A DNA stretch of 59,692 nt. It comes from Clostridia bacterium (GTDB lineage: Bacteria; Bacillota; Clostridia; Christensenellales; UBA1242). Below the pieces are notes generated by a model that had not been told where the DNA came from, did not search any database, and saw only the letters and a program-made list of their open reading frames with translations. Where the stretch lies: positions 1-59,692 of the forward strand of contig CAADYP010000007.1 of NCBI GenBank assembly GCA_900753315.1, in the 5' to 3' direction. The position numbers and the translations under genes were made by a program. Position 1 is the stretch's first letter. Each line of letters begins with the position of its first letter. This document shows positions 7,270 to 17,400 of the stretch, one piece after another.

Positions 7270-10089
7270 TTATTCTTGATTTAAGATTTTCTTCAAAAAC
7301 TTCCCAGTCCAACTTTTCTCACATTTTGCGATATCTTCTGGTGTCCCTGTCGCAACGATCGTGCCACCTTCATCTCCACCTTCTGGTCCAATGTCGATGA
7401 TATAGTCAGCACATTTAACAACATCAAGATTGTGTTCAATAACAACCACAGAATTTCCATTTCCTACAAGCCTATCCAAAATTGAAATCAATTTTTTGAC
7501 ATCATACATGTGAAGCCCTGTTGTTGGTTCGTCCAAAATGTACATAGTTTTTCCAGTATCTCTGCGAGCAAGTTCTGTGGCGAGTTTAACTCTTTGAGCC
7601 TCTCCGCCTGACAATGTTGTTGCCGGTTGCCCAAGTTTGATATAAGAAAGTCCGACATCATAGAGTGCTTGAATTTTGGTTTTGATTGAAGGAATGTTTT
7701 CAAAGAACTTCAATGCCTCTTCAACCGTCATATCCAAAACATCACTAATTGTCTTCCCCTTATACTTAACTTCCAAGGTTTCTCTGTTATAACGCTTTCC
7801 GTGGCAAACCTCACAAGGGACAGTAATATCAGGCAAGAAATACATTTCAATTTCTTTCACACCAGCACCCTCGCACGCCTCACAACGTCCACCTTTGACA
7901 TTGAAGCTGAATCTTCCAGAGCCAAAACCTCTTGCTTTTGCATCAGGAGTGGCAGCAAACAAATCTCTTATTGCAGTAAATACCCCAGTGTAAGTCGCAG
8001 GATTGCTTCTTGGCGTTCTGCCAATAGGTGCTTGGTCGATGTTTATAACCTTGTCCAAGACTTCTGCATTTTTGATTTCCTTAAACTTTCCAAGCTCCAA
8101 TTTGCTGTTGTTTAAAAGGTTGGAAAGATAAGGATACAAAATTCCATTGACAAGGCTTGACTTTCCACTTCCCGACACACCAGTGACCACTGTCAAAATG
8201 CCTGTTGGAATTTTTACATCAATATTTTTAAGATTGTTTTGTGCCGCGCCAATAACCTGCAAATAATCTTTCGGTTTGCGTCTTGTCTTTGGAATTTCAA
8301 TCTTTTCATCTCCACGCAAAAATTGTGCGGTTATAGAATTTTTGTTTTTCATAACCTGCTCAACTGTTCCACAAGCAACAATTTCTCCACCATGCACTCC
8401 TGCATAAGGACCAACATCAACCAAATAATCAGCAGCACGAATTGTATCTTCATCATGTTCAACAACAATCAAAGTGTTGCCCAAGTCTTTCAACTTTTTG
8501 AGTGACGCCAACAATTTTTCATTGTCTCTTTGATGCAAGCCAATAGAAGGTTCGTCCAAAATATACATAACCCCAACAAGCCCGCTTCCAATTTGAGTGG
8601 CGAGTCTAATTCTTTGTGCTTCACCACCTGACAAGCTTTCAGCAGAGCGGTTTAATGTCAAATAAGAAAGTCCAACATCTTGCAAAAATCTCAATCTCGC
8701 CAGAATTTCTTTCAAAATTGGTTCTGCAATTTTTTCCTTCGCCTTGTCCAAATTTAAATTTTCAAAAAGTGGTAACAAATTTTTTACGCTTTGACTGCAA
8801 TAATCATCAATGTCCATTTTGTTGACCTTGACAGACAATGCGGATTCATTCAATCTCTTGCCGTTGCAGACTTGACAGGTTTGTTCTCTCATAAATCTGC
8901 CGATTTCAAAACGAATATATTCGCTTGATGTCTCTTTGTATCTTCTACGCAAGTTGTTTATGATTCCTTCATATGTGACAGAAATAAAACGCTTGCCATG
9001 TTCATTGTCAACTTCAACATCAATTTTTTCATTTCCAGAGCCGTAAAGTAAAATCTTTATTTTGTCTTTTGGCAATTCTTTTACAGGTTTGTCCAAATCA
9101 ATATCAAATGCCTTTGACAACGACATAAAATATGACTTAGCCATAGAACCGTCTTCCATTCTCCAACCAGTCAAATTAAAAGCACCTTGATTGATTGAAA
9201 GGTCGGAGTTTTTCATAACAATGCTTTCATCAATGTCAAGTGTATAACCAAGACCAGTGCAGTTTGGACATGCACCATATGGAGCATTGAAAGAGAAAAG
9301 TCTAGGAGAAATTTCTTCCAATGTCCAGCCACATTCTGGACATGCATAATTTGTTGAATAAAGTTCACTTTTTTCATCTGTTGCGACAACAACAAGCCCA
9401 TCAGCAAGTTTTAAAGCAGTTTCCAAACTCCCTGTAAGTCTTGTATCTTTTCCGTCTTTCAAAACAATTCTGTCAATAACAACACTTATATCGTGTTTGA
9501 TGTTTTTATCAAGAGTAATAGTTTCATCAAGAGTGAAGATGTTTCCATCAACTTCAACTCTCACATAGCCACTTTTCTTCAATGACTCAAACAATTTTTC
9601 ATGTCTACCCTTTTGCCCCCTTACGACAGGCGCCAAAATTGTAAGTTTTGCTCCTTCGCCGAGTTCTTTTATGCTGTCAACAATTTGGTCAATAGTCTGT
9701 TGTTTTACTTCTCTGTGACAGTGAGGACAAAATGGAGTCCCTACACGCGCAAACAAAAGACGCAGATAATCATATATCTCCGTAACAGTCCCTACTGTTG
9801 AACGTGGATTGCGGTTTGTCGTCTTTTGGTCAATAGAAATCGCTGGAGAAAGCCCCTCAATAACATCGACATCTGGTTTTTGTGCTGCACCCAAAAATTG
9901 ACGAGCATAAGAAGACAAACTCTCAATGTATCTTCTCTGTCCTTCTGCAAAAATAGTCCCAAAAGCAAGCGAAGATTTCCCCGAGCCACTCACTCCAGTA
10001 AAGACAATAAATTTGTTTCTTGGCAATTCAAGATTGACATTTTTTAAATTATTTTCTCTTGCTCCCTTGATAATAATTGAATCTTTCAT
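7270..10089 (-). CDS. uvrA: Excinuclease ABC subunit A
   Basis: 939 residues, normal UvrA length. It is the damage-recognition ATPase of nucleotide excision repair and hands DNA to UvrB in the cytoplasm. Both ABC modules are present: Walker A GVSGSGKSS at 32-40 and a second GVSGSGKSSLVNG near residue 640, signature motifs LSGGEAQR in each half, and Zn-binding cysteine clusters (CPHC, CPEC/CPNC, and CEAC/CEVC in the second half). TTGGAG precedes the ATG. An in-frame -10 candidate TATAAT is at 10130-10135. The neighbours uvrB and the small unknown gene suggest a repair locus, though each part appears to have its own promoter or terminator. Confidence 0.98.
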   Translation of the reverse strand: MKDSIIIKGARENNLKNVNLELPRNKFIVFTGVSGSGKSSLAFGTIFAEGQRRYIESLSSYARQFLGAAQKPDVDVIEGLSPAISIDQKTTNRNPRSTVGTVTEIYDYLRLLFARVGTPFCPHCHREVKQQTIDQIVDSIKELGEGAKLTILAPVVRGQKGRHEKLFESLKKSGYVRVEVDGNIFTLDETITLDKNIKHDISVVIDRIVLKDGKDTRLTGSLETALKLADGLVVVATDEKSELYSTNYACPECGWTLEEISPRLFSFNAPYGACPNCTGLGYTLDIDESIVMKNSDLSINQGAFNLTGWRMEDGSMAKSYFMSLSKAFDIDLDKPVKELPKDKIKILLYGSGNEKIDVEVDNEHGKRFISVTYEGIINNLRRRYKETSSEYIRFEIGRFMREQTCQVCNGKRLNESALSVKVNKMDIDDYCSQSVKNLLPLFENLNLDKAKEKIAEPILKEILARLRFLQDVGLSYLTLNRSAESLSGGEAQRIRLATQIGSGLVGVMYILDEPSIGLHQRDNEKLLASLKKLKDLGNTLIVVEHDEDTIRAADYLVDVGPYAGVHGGEIVACGTVEQVMKNKNSITAQFLRGDEKIEIPKTRRKPKDYLQVIGAAQNNLKNIDVKIPTGILTVVTGVSGSGKSSLVNGILYPYLSNLLNNSKLELGKFKEIKNAEVLDKVINIDQAPIGRTPRSNPATYTGVFTAIRDLFAATPDAKARGFGSGRFSFNVKGGRCEACEGAGVKEIEMYFLPDITVPCEVCHGKRYNRETLEVKYKGKTISDVLDMTVEEALKFFENIPSIKTKIQALYDVGLSYIKLGQPATTLSGGEAQRVKLATELARRDTGKTMYILDEPTTGLHMYDVKKLISILDRLVGNGNSVVVIEHNLDVVKCADYIIDIGPEGGDEGGTIVATGTPEDIAKCEKSWTGKFLKKILNQE

Positions 10090-10129
10090 CTAAAACGCTC
10101 CAATTTTCTTGTTTCATATTCCAACCATA

Positions 10130-10135
10130 ATTATA
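10130..10135 (-). promoter_or_regulatory. Candidate -10 element for uvrA
   Basis: TATAAT on the minus strand, about 40 bases before the uvrA ATG. The -35 region (around 10152-10158) is weak. No clear LexA-type operator was recognised. Confidence 0.45.
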
Positions 10136-10158
10136 ACACAAAATGACGAAATATTAAC

Positions 10159-10186
10159 AAAAAAACAACACATTTTTGTGCTGTTT
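10159..10186 (-). terminator. Intrinsic terminator between the 10225 gene and uvrA
   Basis: Minus strand: AAAACAGCACA, A-rich loop, TGTGTTGTTTTTTT, one G-U pair. Confidence 0.65.
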
Positions 10187-10224
10187 TCCTTGCTTTTCAA
10201 AATCTTAATATTTCTTGCATTCTA

Positions 10225-10728
10225 TCAGTCAAAATATCTTCCGTCATCTTTGCTCTTTTCATTTTTAGAATAAGTCATGCGGTCGATTTCTCTTGCTGTA
10301 TATTTTTGTCCGCCCATTCTCACATCTTGATTTGCAACTTCTTTTGGCATTGTTTCACCTTTTGCAAGTCCGTAAACAACAACTTTCCCAGGAACATGTC
10401 CGTAAGCACAAAAATCGTGTTTTGCATCTTTAACTTCAAATGCAACTGCATCTTCAACAACAACCGCAGGAATATATTTCAAAGCATCTGCAATGTTTGG
10501 TTTGAAATATCCTTTGTAGCCACTTTCTTTAAATGACGCATCAAATGTGCCAATTTTTACAAGTTTTGGCACTTCACAAACTGGAGTCGAAAAATCAGCG
10601 TAGCCACAAGCACAAATTTCTTCTGGTTCAATAAACACCATTTTTGAAATAAAACCTTTCTTTTGTTTTACGATTGGTTTAACTTTTCTAGCCTTTTTTA
10701 AAAGTGTAATTTCATTGTCGTTCAACAT
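10225..10728 (-). CDS. Conserved-looking protein of unknown function between uvrB and uvrA
   Basis: 167 residues from the ATG at 10728, preceded by AGAGGTGGG; an upstream in-frame extension to 10782 lacks a ribosome site. No signal peptide or membrane segment. The N-terminal 25 residues are basic (KKARKVKPIVKQKKG). Cysteines and histidines are scattered (CACGY, PVCEVP, HDFCAYGH), which could bind a metal but form no motif I recognise. The C-terminus is charged and probably disordered. It starts 55 bases after the uvrB stop on the same strand and is followed by a terminator, so it is probably co-transcribed with uvrB. Confidence 0.7.
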   Translation of the reverse strand: MLNDNEITLLKKARKVKPIVKQKKGFISKMVFIEPEEICACGYADFSTPVCEVPKLVKIGTFDASFKESGYKGYFKPNIADALKYIPAVVVEDAVAFEVKDAKHDFCAYGHVPGKVVVYGLAKGETMPKEVANQDVRMGGQKYTAREIDRMTYSKNEKSKDDGRYFD

Positions 10729-10783
10729 TTTCCCACCTCTTAATATAAGCATACCAAGAAATTGTGAGTTTGTCAATAGCAAA

Positions 10784-12754
10784 CTAAATTTTATCCTTGC
10801 GATTTAAACGCTTTTTTAATGTCGCAATCTTGTTTCGAAGTTCTATTGCTCTTTCAAAATCAAGTTGAGATGATGCAATTTTCATCATTGAAGTAAGTCT
10901 ATCAAGTTCGGCTGGAATATCTTTTTTAGCAATACTATCATCACTGACCTTTTTGCTTATGTCAAGCGTATTTTTGATTTCTTTGATAATCGTTTTTGGC
11001 ACAATGCCATGTTCTTTGTTGTAAGCTTCCTGCAAACTGCGGCGTCTTTCTGTTTCATCAATAGCCTTTTTCATTGATTTTGTCACAGTGTCAGCAAACA
11101 TAACAACTCTGCCATTTGCATTTCTTGCTGCTCTTCCAATCGTTTGGATAAGTGCTCCTTCACTTCTCAAAAAACCCTCTTTATCCGCATCCAAAATGCA
11201 GACAAGTTCGACTTCTGGCATGTCCAAACCTTCACGCAACAAGTTAATTCCCACCAAAATATCAAACTCCCCTTGTCTCAAACCATTGATAATCTCAACT
11301 CTTTCCATTGTGTCAATTTCAGAGTGAAGATATTTCACCTTAAACTCTCTGTCTGCCAAATATGTCGTCAAACTTTCAGCCATCTTTTTGGTAAGAGTGG
11401 TTACCAAGACTCTCGCTCCATGCTCAATCGTCTTCTTGCACTCTTCCATCAAAACCTCAATTTGGTTTTTGATTGGTTTAAGTTCAATTTTAGGGTCCAA
11501 AAGTCCAGTAGGTCTAATGACTTGTTCCACAACTTGCCCTGCCTTTTCAAGTTCATAAGGTCCAGGAGTTGCAGAAACAAAAATTGTCTGTTTGAGTCTC
11601 TTTTCAAACTCATCAAATTTAAGAGGTCTGTTATCTCGTGCTGCTTCAAGACGGAAGCCATAATCAACGAGCGAATTTTTTCTCGCTCTGTCGCCGTTAT
11701 ACATGGCTCTAATTTGTGGAATTGTCATGTGGCTTTCATCAATAATTGTCAAAAAGTCTTTTGGGAAATAATCAATAAGTGTATATGGTGGTTCGCCAGG
11801 TTTTCTTCCATCAAAATATCTTGAATAGTTTTCAATGCCACTGCAATATCCCACTTCTTTCATCATTTCAAGGTCATAAGCCACTCTTTGTCCAATTCTT
11901 TCCGCTTCCAAAGGTTTGTTTTCAGCTTCAAATTTTTTGATTGCAAGCTCTCTATCTTCTTCTATTTCTGCAAGTGCATTTTTCAATGTGTTGCTTCCAA
12001 CGGCATAATGTGTCGCAGGATAAATCGCAACATAACTCACTTCATTAAGCATATTTCCAGTTACTGGGTCAAAATCATAAATTTTCTCAATCTCATCGCC
12101 AAAAAATCTCACTCTAATTGCCATTTCACTTTGATTGGCGGGGAAAATATCTACAACATCACCCTTTACTCTAAATGTTGTTCTCTTAAAATCTACATCA
12201 TTTCTTGTATATTGAATAGCAATCAAATGATTGATAAGCTCATCTCTGTCATATTCTTCGCCCTGTCGCAAAGAAATGTGCAAATTGTGATATTCTTCTG
12301 GGCTACCCAAACCATAAATACATGAAACAGAAGCCACAACAATCGTGTCACTTCTTTCCAAAAGTGAAGAGGTCGCAGAAGAACGCAATTTGTCTATATC
12401 TTCGTTTACGCTCATATCTTTTTCAATATAGGTGTCCGTTGAAACAATATATGCTTCCGGCTGATAATAATCATAATATGAAACAAAATATTCTACCCTG
12501 TTGTTTGGGAAAAATTCTCTAAACTCGTTGCAAAGTTGTGCGGCCAAAGTCTTGTTGTGAGCAATAACAAGTGTTGGTTTTTGAACCTTTTGAATGATGT
12601 TGGCCATTGTAAAAGTTTTTCCAGAGCCAGTTACCCCCAAAAGCACTTGCTCTTTGAGTCCATCTTCAACTCCTTCAACCAATTTTTCGATAGCTTCTGG
12701 CTGGTCTCCAGCTGGTTTAAATTTAGAATGTAATTCAAATTTTCTCTTTTCCAT
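10784..12754 (-). CDS. uvrB: Excinuclease ABC subunit B
   Basis: 656 residues, normal length. UvrB is the helicase-like damage-verification subunit of nucleotide excision repair. Seen: Walker A GVTGSGKT (40-47), the beta-hairpin YYDYYQPEAYIV near residue 93, helicase motif II DESH, the SATPG motif, motif VI QTIGRAARN, and a C-terminal UVR domain (residues about 615-650) that contacts UvrC. There is no Shine-Dalgarno sequence; TATAAT ends six bases before the ATG, predicting a leaderless transcript. A large plus-strand open frame (11144-11824) lies entirely antisense to it and is a shadow. Confidence 0.98.
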   Translation of the reverse strand: MEKRKFELHSKFKPAGDQPEAIEKLVEGVEDGLKEQVLLGVTGSGKTFTMANIIQKVQKPTLVIAHNKTLAAQLCNEFREFFPNNRVEYFVSYYDYYQPEAYIVSTDTYIEKDMSVNEDIDKLRSSATSSLLERSDTIVVASVSCIYGLGSPEEYHNLHISLRQGEEYDRDELINHLIAIQYTRNDVDFKRTTFRVKGDVVDIFPANQSEMAIRVRFFGDEIEKIYDFDPVTGNMLNEVSYVAIYPATHYAVGSNTLKNALAEIEEDRELAIKKFEAENKPLEAERIGQRVAYDLEMMKEVGYCSGIENYSRYFDGRKPGEPPYTLIDYFPKDFLTIIDESHMTIPQIRAMYNGDRARKNSLVDYGFRLEAARDNRPLKFDEFEKRLKQTIFVSATPGPYELEKAGQVVEQVIRPTGLLDPKIELKPIKNQIEVLMEECKKTIEHGARVLVTTLTKKMAESLTTYLADREFKVKYLHSEIDTMERVEIINGLRQGEFDILVGINLLREGLDMPEVELVCILDADKEGFLRSEGALIQTIGRAARNANGRVVMFADTVTKSMKKAIDETERRRSLQEAYNKEHGIVPKTIIKEIKNTLDISKKVSDDSIAKKDIPAELDRLTSMMKIASSQLDFERAIELRNKIATLKKRLNRKDKI

Positions 12755-12760
12755 GATGTT

Positions 12761-12790
12761 ATTATATCACAAAGCAAAAACAAAAAACAA
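12761..12790 (-). promoter_or_regulatory. Promoter of uvrB, placed for a leaderless transcript
   Basis: Minus strand: TTGTTT (12785-12790), 18-base spacer, TATAAT (12761-12766), six bases, ATG at 12754. Confidence 0.65.
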
Positions 12791-12821
12791 AAAATCTAAT
12801 GTTCTTTTACATTGTTTCTCT

Positions 12822-13181
12822 CTAACTTTTAAAAATTGCACGCAGAATCATACCAAACACAAAACTCACAGTTGCCAAGAAACAACTTCTTAAAACCAAG
12901 AGCCCAAAATTTCGTCTACTTTTCTTTATGTCTACATTGAAACTTTGTCCAGTTTTTCTCAAATTTACACAATAAAAATAACCTTTTTTGCTGTCCGACA
13001 CAACAAAATCAATATAATTTTCATTGGACAAAGCCACCATAATTTCATCAATTTCTTCAATTGACAAAACATATTTTTTTGACAAAGCTTGGGTTATTTC
13101 TTGCGGAGAAACAAGATAGGTTCTCTTTTGTTGACACCTATTGCATAAATATGACATAACCATCTTTTCTTTCTTTGTCAT
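12822..13181 (-). CDS. Membrane-anchored winged-helix-like protein A
   Basis: 119 residues from the ATG at 13181 (a TTG nine codons upstream is possible but less likely). Residues 1-75 look like a winged helix: a first helix KMVMSYLCNRC, SPQEITQAL for helix 2, SIEEIDEIMVALSNENYI as the recognition-like helix, then a beta wing FVVSDSKKGYFYCVNL. Residues about 93-115 form one membrane segment near the C-terminus. It resembles the divergent gene at 13281 over its whole length, so the two are paralogues. The function is not recognised; a membrane-bound regulator is one possibility. Confidence 0.7.
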   Translation of the reverse strand: MTKKEKMVMSYLCNRCQQKRTYLVSPQEITQALSKKYVLSIEEIDEIMVALSNENYIDFVVSDSKKGYFYCVNLRKTGQSFNVDIKKSRRNFGLLVLRSCFLATVSFVFGMILRAIFKS

Positions 13182-13217
13182 AATCGCCTTTTTCTTTAAT
13201 TTCTCCAAAAAGGCAGA

Positions 13218-13253
13218 CTTTTATGCGAACCGCAAAACTGTCAATAGTATAAT
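13218..13253. promoter_or_regulatory. Overlapping divergent promoter region of the winged-helix pair
   Basis: Plus strand: TATAAT at 13248-13253 with a poor -35. Minus strand: TTGACA at 13239-13244 with a weak TAAAAG 15 bases on (13218-13223). The two elements face each other and nearly touch, so RNA polymerase could occupy only one side at a time. Confidence 0.45.
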
Positions 13254-13280
13254 AACTTTCAAAAATTGGAAAAATAAAAA

Positions 13281-13661
13281 ATGATGGACACAAAAACAAA
13301 ATTAGTATTAAAAATTTTAGCAAACGAATGTCGTGATGGAAACTATAAAATCGTCGAGACCAGCGACATAATTTTGTCTTTGCCCAAACATTATCGCATG
13401 GATTTTGAGGCAATAAAACACATCTTGTCATACCTCGAACGCCAAGATATAATTTCAATAAAATATGATGACGATGGAGTTTATTGCCTTGCAGTCCTTC
13501 CATATGGTTTTGAAATTTTGGAAAGTGAAAAGTCAAATCTGATACGAAAAGATAAATCAAAAGAGCAAAAAATCAACATCACAACCGTAATTTTGAGTTT
13601 TGTTTCTGCTCTCATCGGCACAATTTTAGGTATAATCGCCTGCTATTTTATTATAAAGTAG
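13281..13661 (+). CDS. Membrane-anchored winged-helix-like protein B
   Basis: 126 residues from ATG 13281 (or the adjacent ATG 13284), with weak TTGGAA upstream. Same plan as the divergent 12822 gene: helix TKLVLKILANEC, helix TSDIILSLPKHY, third helix DFEAIKHILSYLERQDI, beta wing SIKYDDDGVYCLAVLP, a charged linker, then one strong membrane segment (about 99-124). I do not recognise a named family. The shared architecture and divergent arrangement suggest a linked pair arising by duplication. Confidence 0.7.
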   Translation: MMDTKTKLVLKILANECRDGNYKIVETSDIILSLPKHYRMDFEAIKHILSYLERQDIISIKYDDDGVYCLAVLPYGFEILESEKSNLIRKDKSKEQKINITTVILSFVSALIGTILGIIACYFIIK

Positions 13662-13689
13662 AAAATTCAAAGGGGAAAATTTTGTATAA

Positions 13690-13718
13690 AAAAACTCGGT
13701 CTATTTTGCCGAGTTTTT
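13690..13718. terminator. Bidirectional terminator between convergent genes
   Basis: AAAAACTCGG (13690-13699), nine-base loop, CCGAGTTTTT (13709-13718). It lies between the end of the 13281 gene and the end of radC. Confidence 0.8.
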
Positions 13719-13733
13719 GTTTTGATTTTTCAA

Positions 13734-14471
13734 TCATTTTGAGAAAATTGCTTTGTCAAGTCCTTCAATGTCACTATACCATCTAATAATTCTGTTGGCA
13801 TCTTGACTATATACACCATCGTCACCAACTATGTAAGAGTCAATCAAATTTACACCACAAGTGTTGCAAAGATTTTTAACTGTCTCAAATGCAACATCAT
13901 CTGCTTTGGAAGGTATTGCTCTGCCAAACGGATGACAATGAGCGATAACCAAAGACGCAGCTTTTGAAGTTGCAATAAAGTTTGTAAGTTCCAAAACAGG
14001 AAAACCAACCATAGTCGAACTATGCATATTGATTCTTCTCTTGTAAGTCACAATGCTGTTTGCACTTAAAGCAAGCAAAAGCATGTTTTCGGTTGTCCTA
14101 AATCTCAAATGGTCTTCTACCATATCAATCAAATCTGCAATGCATGATACTTTGACTTTCCTTCCCATTCTTGTTGCAGTAAAGTGATAAAAAAGTTCGT
14201 TGAACATTGAAATCTTTTTGGCAGATCTTTCATTGATACCTTTGACACTCATCAAATCGTTGATATCTGCATCAATGACTTGGGCGAAAGTCTCAAACTT
14301 ATCCAAGAGACGATGAGCAAGTGGATTTACATCTCCACGCGGAAAGATATAAGTCAAGAACAATTCCATAACTTGCACTTCACTCATATTGTCAACGCCG
14401 GCAGAGATTGCCAAATCCAACAATCTCTGTCTGTGACCTTCATGTATGTTTTTCTCATCGTCACTTTTCAT
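13734..14471 (-). CDS. radC: RadC family protein (JAMM/MPN domain)
   Basis: 245 residues from the ATG at 14471, with AAGGAG 11 bases upstream; the longer frame to 14546 overlaps the giant gene and is rejected. An N-terminal helix-hairpin-helix region (LMSVKGINERSAKKI, about 75-90) is followed by the MPN domain with a complete JAMM metal motif, HxH...SxxD in AHCHPFGRAIPSKAD (about 175-190). RadC proteins are putative metallo-hydrolases; despite the name their role in repair is unproven. It starts 28 bases after the stop codon of the giant lipoprotein gene on the same strand, so read-through from that gene is likely to supply part of its transcription. Confidence 0.9.
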   Translation of the reverse strand: MKSDDEKNIHEGHRQRLLDLAISAGVDNMSEVQVMELFLTYIFPRGDVNPLAHRLLDKFETFAQVIDADINDLMSVKGINERSAKKISMFNELFYHFTATRMGRKVKVSCIADLIDMVEDHLRFRTTENMLLLALSANSIVTYKRRINMHSSTMVGFPVLELTNFIATSKAASLVIAHCHPFGRAIPSKADDVAFETVKNLCNTCGVNLIDSYIVGDDGVYSQDANRIIRWYSDIEGLDKAIFSK

Positions 14472-14499
14472 AAGTCTTGTTCTCCTTGTATATCTAACT

Positions 14500-17400
14500 T
14501 CATGTTGTTGCCCAACCGCAAGCTCCCGCTCCGTTGAGGCATTCACCGCTGGTCCAAACTACAGTTTTATTTTCATAAATATTTACACCGATTCCAAGAG
14601 TAAACCATGTTCTTTCCCATCTAACTTGAATGCTTACATAGACTTTAGACATGGTTACACCTTTTCCATATTTCTCTTCTGTTCCATTTCCACTTATTTG
14701 TTGAGGTCTCACATTATTTGCTTTTACCGATTTATCTATATTGCCTGTCCAATCGTTTTCCCAATTCTCCCACCATATTTGTGCTCCTGTAGGATAATGG
14801 TGAGAACTAGCTAAATCCTTAAATTGTCGCCCAAAACCAAATGTTTTGTTTGAATCATTTTTCCACACATATGCATACCTAACATTTCCACCACTTGAAG
14901 GTTTGTCCACATCACCAGAATCTCCACCAGCAGTTGAACTATAATACAAATTCCCGATTATTCTTCCAAATGCACCAATTCCGCCATTCCCTGCAATATT
15001 ATCACTATTATATTCACCAGTCGTCAATGATTGTTTAATCTCAATATCTTGTGAAGAATCTTGTGAAGGACGAGTTTTTATTGCCCCAGCATTTCCTTGT
15101 TTCCCAACTTTTCCGCCAGCACCACCGCCATATACAAAACCACTTTGATATTTTCCATTTTTACCATTGCCACCATAACCAGGTGCGCCTGCAGCTCCAA
15201 CCCTTGCATAGCCTTTAAAATAATCTACATTGGTATAATTGGCATTATCAACAAATATGTTTCCACCATTTCCACCATCTTCACCTGCTGCACCATTTCT
15301 TAAATAATATAATCTTTGATCACCATCAAGTCCACCTTGTCCATTGTATCCATTCCCTGCAATAACAATATCAAAGCTTTCAAATGATTTTGAAGCAGGT
15401 GTGTTAGTTACATCCAAATATTCATTTAGAACAGACAAAACATTTTGTTTCTGTCCATCGAGTCCAACCATTGTAACATAACTCTTGATAGAAATAACTG
15501 CATTATTTTGAACTGTGCTATTATAAACATTTGAGTTAACGTTTATCTTGTTGTTTGTAATATTCCTTACAACGCCATAAATTTCTACATTTATAAGAGA
15601 TGCTAAATTTTTATTTATGAAGAGACCATAGTTATTGTTGTTTTTTCCTTCTCTTAGATTTGTAATCCCAATAATGTTTATATCTCTTATCATTTTCTTA
15701 TTTGTCTTGAAAAGAGAAATGTTTGTGGAACTACTCTGAACAAAAGTTAAATTGTTTCCATTTCCTATAATAGTCTTATCATTTATCGCCACACTCAATT
15801 CACCCAAATTAATGTCTCTTGCAATTATCAAATACTCATAATTTACTTCTTTTCCTTTGCTCACACTTACAAATTGAGCAGAATCAGAAGTCATGGTTGC
15901 ACTGTATTTAGCCATATATTTATGAATACCAAATTCAGTTTCCTTTATACTTGTTCCAGCTACAGTTGTCCATTCAGAACCTTCAGCAGGTCTATATTGT
16001 AAAGAGCCAGAAACTATGTTCGCTCCAAAATCTTTTGTTTGTTGAAGCCCCTTATACAAAGTTATCAAAGGATTTGTTGGATATTTCACTTCACTATGAT
16101 CGTATGTTTTTCTATATGTATCGACATCGTTAAGAGGAGTTTCGAATTCGTTTTTCGCAAACAGCACTTGTTTCTCATCTATATAACTTGCTATAACATC
16201 TATTTTAATTGTTTTAGTATAAGTTATTCCAGTATCCCATTGCGCTTCATACTGACTATTAAAATATGCCCAATTCAATGCTACTTCGTTATACTCATTC
16301 TTCCAATCGTAATATTTTCCTCCATCCATTTGCTTTGGTGTTGAATCTTTTCTGCATTCCAACATTTTATTTCTTGCAGCCAAGTCTTTGTCTACAACGA
16401 ATCTTCTTGACGCTTGCTCTTGCTTGATTTCATTTCCGCTACCAAAAATTACGTAATCAACCATAATTGCTCCACAATCAAAAACATAATAATAGTAAGA
16501 GCTGTTCGTGAGTTGACCAGGATTTACCATAGTGGTTATTATTACTCCCTCTGGTGTGCTTGTCGTGCCCGTGCTGTGTATTGGACACTTATATGTTGTT
16601 TTTTGAATAGAATATTCTACATTTTCATCATTAGGAGACTTGAATGTTATAGTTCTTTCTGCCTTATATGTATCATTATCTGGATTATAGTTGTCAACAC
16701 CAGTAGCTGATTTTGTCGTAGTAAATGTTTGAATATTAAAAGTTGCTGCTTCTTTTATAAATTCTCCATTGAATTTGTTGGTTTGTCCAGACAATAGAGC
16801 TCCAACAGTATAATAGCAAATATCATTTTCGCCTTTATAAAATTCTATGTTGTAACCATAATTATTTGTTGATTCGTTCTTTAAGTCAATTTCTCTTAAT
16901 GCATATGAATATTCAACTTCTTTCTCATAGAATGATTCACCAAAGAATAATATTTCATTTGCTTCTGATTTAAATTCACTATGCGTTCCTGCGTATCTTC
17001 CGTCAATATTATACTTTCCATTTGGTTGAAGTTCTCCAATCCTACAGAATGTCAATCCATTCTCAATTGTTGTATATCCACTTTTCACTGTTTTTGATAT
17101 TCCTGTCATATCGGCTGTAATCTCTTTGCTGTGATACAACTCAAAAGTAGATGTTATATTTTTCAATTCGGTAGTATCAGACATGCCAACAAAAAGTAAA
17201 CCTTGGAGACCATCTATTTCTGCAGCTATACAATTATTATTTGTGGAAGAAACAGTATAAACTCCATCTTTGTAAGAAATATTGTAATCACTATTTCCAA
17301 AAACAAATTTAGAATAACCTTTAAAATCGTTTGTCAATGCATTTAAATTTACAAAAATACCCTGATTCCCATTAACTTCTTGATCAGCATATACATCGTC

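Noticed and set aside
11144..11824. 226-codon plus-strand frame
   Set aside because: It is wholly antisense to uvrB, which has all family motifs; no ribosome site and low-complexity translation.
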